From: Oceanispirochaeta sp963676905
Lineage (GTDB): Bacteria > Spirochaetota > Spirochaetia > DSM-2461
Direction: 5' to 3'
Length of the DNA: 64,000 nucleotides
Assembly (NCBI GenBank): GCA_963676905.2
Contig: CAXXVE010000001.1
Location: 682,001 to 746,000 of the forward strand
Position 1 is the stretch's first letter. Each line of letters starts with the position of its first letter. The position numbers were made by a program, and so were the translations under genes. Shown one piece after another: positions 59,632-64,000 of this stretch. The notes beneath the pieces were generated by a model. It was not told where the DNA came from, did not search any database, and was given only the letters and a program-made list of their open reading frames with translations.

Positions 59632-60424
59632 GGTTCGGTGCCTCCTGGCATGGGATTCGCAGGGTTTCTATACTCAGGGCCCGGCCCTTCTCGTCCAGAT
59701 CCAGCAGAACCCCCTGCAGTTCAAGCCGGTCCCAGGTATCCCCTGAACGTTCGGGAATCTGGGTCAGGAATTTTCGTATTTCAATTTCCGGATCAAGTCC
59801 CCCGACGGAGTTCAGGCTGCCGGTCCTGCCGGCATCGGTAATCCGGGCGGTGCCCTTTTTCATCAGACCGGCATCGGCAGTAAGCGCCTTTGTACCAGTT
59901 CCGATCATGGCGGAAACCGTTCCGTCCACCACATAGGCGAGGGTCTGTCTCTCGGCTGTAGTGGTGGCATGAAAGTTAACAATGATGTTGTCTGTCTGTT
60001 CCTTCAGCCGTTTTACAAGATCCGGCACGTAGGAGAAGGGATTGGAGAGGTGTACTCTCTGGTATCCTGACTGGCCGAGAAGATTTATGACTCCAATCTT
60101 CTGATCGCCGGCCTGATAGATGCTCCAGCCCCTTCCGGGACTTCCCGGGGGATAGTTGGCGGGGCGCAACAGGAAGGAGGCTTTGGGGATAAATCCCACC
60201 ATGTCCTTTTTATAGTACACGCATTCGCCTGAGGTTATGGCATCGATTCCCAGCTTCTTCAGATAGAGGGAGTGGTTCTTCCCCATACCGAAACCGCCGG
60301 TAACACCATTGCCGTTGGCTATGACAAAATCTATCTTCTTCTCCGTCTTTAGTCCGGGAAGGAGTTTCTTTACTGTAAAAACTCCGGCTTTGCTGACAAT
60401 CTCACCGATGAACAGGACTTTCAT
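59609..60424 (-). CDS. YmdB-like metallophosphoesterase (TIGR00282)
   Basis: 271 residues. Metal motifs: MKVLFIGEIVSKAGVFTVKK at the N-terminus (the first Asp of the usual GDIVG is Glu here), VIANGNGVTGGFGMGKNHSL (Glu of ENA is Gly-Asn), DAITSGECVYYKKD (Asn/His usual GNH is GEC), and NFHATTTAERQTLAYVVDG. Relatives cleave 2',3'-cAMP in B. subtilis. Several ligands differ from the consensus GDIVG/NGEN/GNH, so activity is uncertain. ATG 60424 abuts a promoter. Confidence 0.8.
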   Translation of the reverse strand: MKVLFIGEIVSKAGVFTVKKLLPGLKTEKKIDFVIANGNGVTGGFGMGKNHSLYLKKLGIDAITSGECVYYKKDMVGFIPKASFLLRPANYPPGSPGRGWSIYQAGDQKIGVINLLGQSGYQRVHLSNPFSYVPDLVKRLKEQTDNIIVNFHATTTAERQTLAYVVDGTVSAMIGTGTKALTADAGLMKKGTARITDAGRTGSLNSVGGLDPEIEIRKFLTQIPERSGDTWDRLELQGVLLDLDEKGRALSIETLRIPCQEAPNHDTADHS

Positions 60425-60431
60425 GTCCCCT

Positions 60432-60460
60432 AAAATACTCAATATTCGGGAGTAAAACAA
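60432..60460 (-). promoter_or_regulatory. Promoter of the YmdB-like gene, leaderless spacing
   Basis: TTGTTT, 17 bp, TATTTT ending 7 bases before ATG 60424. The seven bases include AGGGG, too close to act as a normal Shine-Dalgarno. Confidence 0.5.
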
Positions 60461-60518
60461 TTCCTGAAGCTCTCAATCCATGAGATTGTCGCTCTTTTGC
60501 ATAACTTCAGTTCCCTTG

Positions 60519-60547
60519 TTGACAAAAAAACGGCGCCTCTCTATACT
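60519..60547 (+). promoter_or_regulatory. Promoter of tRNA-Leu
   Basis: TTGACA, 17 bp, TATACT, 12 bases before the tRNA. Confidence 0.82.
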
Positions 60548-60559
60548 ACCCTCACGTCT

Positions 60560-60643
60560 GCCTGGATGGTGAAATTGGTAGACACGCTAGTTTCAGGGAC
60601 TAGTGCTCGCAAGGGCGTGGAGGTTCGAGTCCTCTTCCAGGCA
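60560..60643 (+). tRNA. tRNA-Leu (CAG), integration site
   Basis: 84 bases, class II with a long variable arm. Acceptor GCCTGGA/TCCAGGC, anticodon loop TTCAGGG with anticodon CAG, T-loop TTCGAGT, discriminator A, no CCA encoded. An integrase gene starts 114 bases on, so the 3' half is the likely attB core. Confidence 0.95.
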
Positions 60644-60673
60644 CTTTATTAAAGCTATACAGCATATAAAGTT

Positions 60674-60703
60674 AAGGCTTCTCATTACGAGGAGCCTTTT
60701 TTT
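60674..60703 (+). terminator. Terminator after tRNA-Leu
   Basis: Ten-base arms AAGGCTTCTC/GAGGAGCCTT (one mismatch) and seven T. Confidence 0.8.
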
Positions 60704-60724
60704 ATGCCCTTTTCTGTTTACTTG

Positions 60725-60746
60725 ACTTACACCAGAACTTACACCA
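60725..60746. repeat. Tandem repeat ACTTACACCA x2 near the attachment site
   Basis: Two identical 10-mers 12 bp apart (60725-60734, 60737-60746), between the tRNA and the integrase gene. Placement suggests integrase arm-type sites. Confidence 0.4.
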
Positions 60747-60757
60747 AAAATTAAGTC

Positions 60758-61873
60758 ATGAGACACGATTTCACACTTTTCAGACGCAAAGGCCAGAAAG
60801 TCTGGTACTTCCATTTCTACGAGAATGACACCCGAAAAAGCCGATCTACAGGCAAAACACTCAAATATGAGGCCGAAGAAGTCGCCCGGGATTTCATAGA
60901 TAAGAAAAAAAATCCAAAAAAAGGAATCACCCTATCAGGCTACACCCAGAACTTTTTCATCTGGGATCAGTGCCTCTGGATCAAACGTCAGCACTCCAAG
61001 GGACACCGATTTTCAATCGATGTGGCACAGCAGAGAAGAGGACATCTGGTTAATCACATTCTTCCAGTTTTCGGATCATACCTGTTAACCGACCTCAACA
61101 GTATTGAAATTGAGAACTGGCTGATTCATCTGGATAAAGCCAACCAGACAAAGAACAATATTCTAAGCACCTTCAAAATCGTTTTGACCGAAGCATCACA
61201 GGAGGGGATCATCCACCGGAATCCTCTGGAACTGGTCAAACAGCTTGCAAGGCAGAACGCAAAGAGGGATATCTTTTCTGATGATGAAATCACTTCCCTC
61301 TTCCCTACAGATGATACTGAGTTATTCGACCTCTGGGACGAGCAACGGCTTGCAGTGTCAATGTACCTTCTGTATTGCACAGGAATCCGCTCAGGAGAGC
61401 TGAGAGCCCTCAGATGGAAAGATGTGATATGGGACGATGAACTGGGTGGTCTGGCGATCATGCACGCCGTAAAGAACAATCAGGAAATAGGCCTACCCAA
61501 GAATGGTAAAACCAGAGTGGTAGTCATGGATCAGCGAGGAGCCAAACTGTTAACCAACTGGCTAGATGCCACACCCTTCAATGAAATGGACGATCTGATT
61601 TTCTACGGATCATCAAGTTCTACCCCAATGGAACGGGGCGTACTTTCAAAGAAGCTGATTAAGGTACTGGCTAAACTGGAGATTGATACTTCTGAAAGGA
61701 ATCTGGTAGTTCACAGCTTCCGCCATACTTTCAATACCCGGATGCGGAGGATTCTTCCTCAGGAGACATTGCAGATGCTAACAGGACATCAGTCTAAGGA
61801 GATGTCGGATCATTATGATCATCCGGATGTAAGCGTAATATACAAATCGTTAAAATGTAGCATGATAAAATAA
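60758..61873 (+). CDS. Tyrosine recombinase (phage-type integrase)
   Basis: 371 residues. N-terminal arm-binding domain (FRRKGQKVWYFHFYENDTRK), SAM-like core-binding domain (about 85-180) and catalytic domain with Arg in CTGIRSGELRALRWKDV near 210, HxxR in VVHSFRHTFNTRMRR near 322, His in MLTGHQSKEMSD and Tyr in DHYDHP near 358. It cuts at the tRNA-Leu site. There is no clear Shine-Dalgarno before ATG 60758. Confidence 0.93.
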   Translation: MRHDFTLFRRKGQKVWYFHFYENDTRKSRSTGKTLKYEAEEVARDFIDKKKNPKKGITLSGYTQNFFIWDQCLWIKRQHSKGHRFSIDVAQQRRGHLVNHILPVFGSYLLTDLNSIEIENWLIHLDKANQTKNNILSTFKIVLTEASQEGIIHRNPLELVKQLARQNAKRDIFSDDEITSLFPTDDTELFDLWDEQRLAVSMYLLYCTGIRSGELRALRWKDVIWDDELGGLAIMHAVKNNQEIGLPKNGKTRVVVMDQRGAKLLTNWLDATPFNEMDDLIFYGSSSSTPMERGVLSKKLIKVLAKLEIDTSERNLVVHSFRHTFNTRMRRILPQETLQMLTGHQSKEMSDHYDHPDVSVIYKSLKCSMIK

Positions 61874-61986
61874 ACAATTCATAACTACATGTTTCAAAAA
61901 TATTCTAAAATTATTTATTGATAGCTTAATCCATCAATAGTGTTATACTAATAAAAATTTATACAATAATTTTTGTGGTGGGTTTC

Positions 61987-62820
61987 ATGATAGATAGGAA
62001 TGAAGTAATAGAAATTCAGAGAAGATTTAAAGAAGAAGTTGAGATAGTAATCAACAAGGGTAAAAAAGGTGAAAGAGTTGAGATTGTTACCGATCTACCT
62101 GAACCTCTCTTTTCCGAATGGACGTTTAATATGTCTAAAAAAGGACCTTCCTCAGAAATTTTAATTAGAAGGTGCTACTATGGGGCATCAAGATCAACAA
62201 AAAAGCCGAAATTACCGGCATCTGAAAAATGGTCAATATTTTGCAACTGTTCTGACAATGATCCAACGGGCTGTGATCATTTAAAATCATTTGTCCAAGG
62301 TGATTTACTAAACATTGATGGATGGAATCAACTTCTAGATGAATACTATTTGGTAGTCAAAAAGACTGGAAATGTTGATATTTCAGACTTCATTCTTCAA
62401 CATTCTATTTCAATTCCATCTGAACTAATAATGCTTTTCAAGAAAAGATTATCTTCAAAAACAAATGAAGAAAAAAAAGATACATTGGCCTCTATTAAGA
62501 ATTATGGTTTCCCTTCAACAAAAAGTTTCATCAACTGGCTTACTTTCATTGCATTAAACCAAGCAATTAACACTAACTCAAACCTCAATATCAATTTGAA
62601 TGAAATAGCAAAATCACTCAATTCTAAAAAACTACAGCACTTTCTAGATATCAAAAAAATAATTGATATAAGGATCAAACAGGATCATAGATTTTCTCGT
62701 CTATCTAATCAAATAAAAAACGCATCGCTAAATGGTCGTCGTGTCAGTTTTTCTAATATTGGTAATGACTATTGTCTTTATTATTCAGAGGGCCGGATAA
62801 AGGAGGAACTAAATGGCTAG
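61987..62820 (+). CDS. SWIM-like zinc-finger protein of unknown function
   Basis: 277 residues, A+T-rich codons, Lys/Asn-rich. Residues about 83-105 contain WSIFCNCSDNDPTGCDHLKS, a CxCx7CxH pattern of the SWIM zinc-finger type, known in DNA- or protein-binding regulators. The rest has no family I know. ATG 61987 (MIDRNEV) follows GGTGGG; a GTG at 61975 is also in frame. It overlaps the next ATG by 8 bases, so the two are coupled. Confidence 0.68.
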   Translation: MIDRNEVIEIQRRFKEEVEIVINKGKKGERVEIVTDLPEPLFSEWTFNMSKKGPSSEILIRRCYYGASRSTKKPKLPASEKWSIFCNCSDNDPTGCDHLKSFVQGDLLNIDGWNQLLDEYYLVVKKTGNVDISDFILQHSISIPSELIMLFKKRLSSKTNEEKKDTLASIKNYGFPSTKSFINWLTFIALNQAINTNSNLNINLNEIAKSLNSKKLQHFLDIKKIIDIRIKQDHRFSRLSNQIKNASLNGRRVSFSNIGNDYCLYYSEGRIKEELNG

Positions 62821-63256
62821 TTTGTCAATAATTTTAGGAGAAAATGTAAACTGTATCATTAGCTATGAAAATCTCTCATTTCTCAATAACCTTGTAAATG
62901 AAGATGGGCTATCTATGGATGAATCCATTAATTATATTCTTGATCTAGGTAGAGATTCTTTCAAGAAATCAAATGAAGGAAAACCTGGAGAACCAAAAAT
63001 ATTAAAAGAAATTGACTTTCTTCAAGTTAATATTGAATATCTAAAATCTGGTGCTAAGACTCCATCTCAATATGAATTAAAATTGAAGCAGTTATACATT
63101 AAAGATGATATTCTCTATATAAAAGCTATTAAGCAAGGAGAAAAAAGAGTTAAGTCATTTCGTGTTGATCGAATTTTCTCTATGAAGATGAATGAAATAG
63201 TAATTGACAACCCTTTATCATTTCTACTTAAAGGGGTCATTTCAAATAATCCTTAA
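62813..63256 (+). CDS. Unknown element protein coupled to the SWIM gene
   Basis: 147 residues, A+T-rich. N-terminal half helical (NLSFLNNLVNEDGLSMDESI). C-terminal part (IKDDILYIKAIKQGEKRVKS, FRVDRIFSM) has a beta-rich WYL-like ring, where WYL domains often read a ligand or nucleic acid. That resemblance is weak. It starts within the end of the SWIM gene with AGGAGG upstream. Confidence 0.6.
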   Translation: MASLSIILGENVNCIISYENLSFLNNLVNEDGLSMDESINYILDLGRDSFKKSNEGKPGEPKILKEIDFLQVNIEYLKSGAKTPSQYELKLKQLYIKDDILYIKAIKQGEKRVKSFRVDRIFSMKMNEIVIDNPLSFLLKGVISNNP

Positions 63257-63278
63257 GACTGAGACAGTACTCTTCTTC

Positions 63279-64000
63279 CTAGAAATGATAGAGAGCAATC
63301 CTGCATTCCCTTTTCACATAATCAGGAAGATCATTCTTTTCCCAATATTCCTGAAACTCAAACATCTTTGAATAATACTCTTGTTCTGTTAGTTCAGTAA
63401 TTTTTGTATTACGTCTTTTCAATCGCTTTCCATAGATTCCCCACCACCTACCAACATTAGAATATTCCTCTGGTAGATGGTGCTGATACTCTTTTGCCTT
63501 CTTTTTTGTCTTACCACCAACATAAAGAGCAAGGTAGCTGATCATACCTACCTTGTTCTTCTTAACCGGATCAGCCTCAGTACCTGCTTTCAGATGCTTC
63601 TGATACTCAGACTCTATTAGTTCTGGTTCAAGGTTCTCTGACTCCATCCACTTCTTAACAACGTCAGCCCATGCCTCAGAGAGCCATGATCTGAAGTCAT
63701 GCAGGATCATTGGTCGTTCAGTAACAATGATGAAGTGATAATGAGGAGCACCCCTTTTCTGAAACTCTAGTTTCCAAACAAAGGAGAGATTACCATAGTG
63801 TGTCTTTCCAAAACGCATCATCCGTTTTGATAAGACATCAAGTTCCCTCTTAATCTCTATTCCATCTTTAGGGTACTGATCAGGATATGTCAGAGTTGCG
63901 AAACAAATATTCTCTTCAGGGATTTCACTCCAATCGATACAGAGAAGTCTTTCATAGAATCTCTTTCTACTCTTCCACGAGTAGTCGGTAACGTTTCCTC
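63279..64000 (-). CDS. Rolling-circle replication initiator (HUH endonuclease), partial
   Basis: About 239 C-terminal residues are visible; the 5' end is beyond the window. Motif FATLTYPDQYP and the HUH-type GAPHYHFIIV (His-Tyr-His metal ligands) belong to phage/plasmid Rep proteins that nick one strand and covalently hold it by Tyr. A later VGMISYLALYVGGKTKKKAK segment may carry the nicking Tyr. Frame is open to base 64000. Opposite direction to the integrase. It suggests replicating as ssDNA, as plasmids or filamentous phages do. Confidence 0.82.
   Translation of the reverse strand, partial: GNVTDYSWKSRKRFYERLLCIDWSEIPEENICFATLTYPDQYPKDGIEIKRELDVLSKRMMRFGKTHYGNLSFVWKLEFQKRGAPHYHFIIVTERPMILHDFRSWLSEAWADVVKKWMESENLEPELIESEYQKHLKAGTEADPVKKNKVGMISYLALYVGGKTKKKAKEYQHHLPEEYSNVGRWWGIYGKRLKRRNTKITELTEQEYYSKMFEFQEYWEKNDLPDYVKRECRIALYHF

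Larger units (their letters stand above)
60620..64000. mobile_element. Integrated element at tRNA-Leu, left end only
   Basis: From the tRNA 3' half onwards: tyrosine integrase, two A+T-rich genes and a rolling-circle Rep. Base composition falls sharply after about 61.87 kb. No second copy of the tRNA 3' end is in the window, so the other end lies to the right. Confidence 0.8.

Noticed and set aside
1..64000. CRISPR arrays, rRNA operons, riboswitches, insertion sequences
   Set aside because: No regular repeat-spacer array, no rRNA, no transposase other than the integrase/Rep, and no leader I could match to a known riboswitch.

Overview
This 64 kb window is most likely chromosome from a free-living spirochaete. 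It carries diderm genes (lptC-lptA-lptB, RseC-like), motility and chemotaxis genes (a FlgM-like anti-sigma factor, cheR-cheB), HprK/HPr without sugar-specific PTS genes, and NifU/NifS. It also holds several conserved proteins that I know only as unnamed families. The organism call is inference; there is no rRNA here. Base composition is moderate (about half G+C by eye) up to about 61.9 kb. After that it becomes clearly A+T-rich at the start of an integrated element.

Layout. 1-1012: end of a glycosyltransferase gene and tRNA-Gly. 1.1-5.0 kb: CaCA antiporter, N-end-rule leucyltransferase (bpt) and a U32 protease-like RNA-modification protein. 5.0-10.95 kb: a four-gene unit moxR - DUF58 - transglutaminase - TPR. 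11-16.4 kb: tRNA-Ala, a large unknown protein, lspA with a small membrane partner, a Nif3-like protein, an HATPase/HDOD signalling protein and a glutaredoxin. 16.4-24.2 kb: SpoU methylase, a degenerate Fe-ADH homologue, flgM, rsmI, a zinc-ribbon protein, an alkyltransferase-like protein, aroA, threonine aldolase and DHH-CBS phosphoesterase. 24.3-35.1 kb: htpG, HEAT protein, CNNM/CorC transporter, DUF763, nifU-nifS, DUF2156 and aspS. 35.2-45.1 kb: a broken small ORF, a pREC/HATPase/cNMP regulator, rex, serA, two paralogous lipoproteins (one frameshifted), rhomboid, a polyprenyl synthase and rlmE. 45-57 kb: a long minus-strand block lptC-lptA-lptB-rpoN-hpf | hprK-ptsH-DUF4390-ntrY-ntrC-lexA-holA-GGDEF/EAL. 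57-60.5 kb: cheR-cheB, RseC-like and YmdB-like. 60.56-64 kb: tRNA-Leu(CAG) followed by a tyrosine integrase, two A+T-rich unknown genes and a rolling-circle (HUH) replication initiator cut by the window edge.

The most interesting signals are these. (1) At many unrelated genes a -35/17 bp/-10 promoter sits only 5-10 bases from the start codon and there is no Shine-Dalgarno, which predicts leaderless or nearly leaderless mRNAs. (2) A near-perfect Rex operator lies directly upstream of a rex homologue. (3) A palindrome overlaps the -10 of the glutaredoxin promoter. (4) Three to four reading-frame breaks can each be repaired by adding one base to a homopolymer. That points to assembly indels, or less likely to slippage-controlled genes. 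(5) An integrated element combines a tyrosine integrase with a HUH Rep and two proteins I cannot name.
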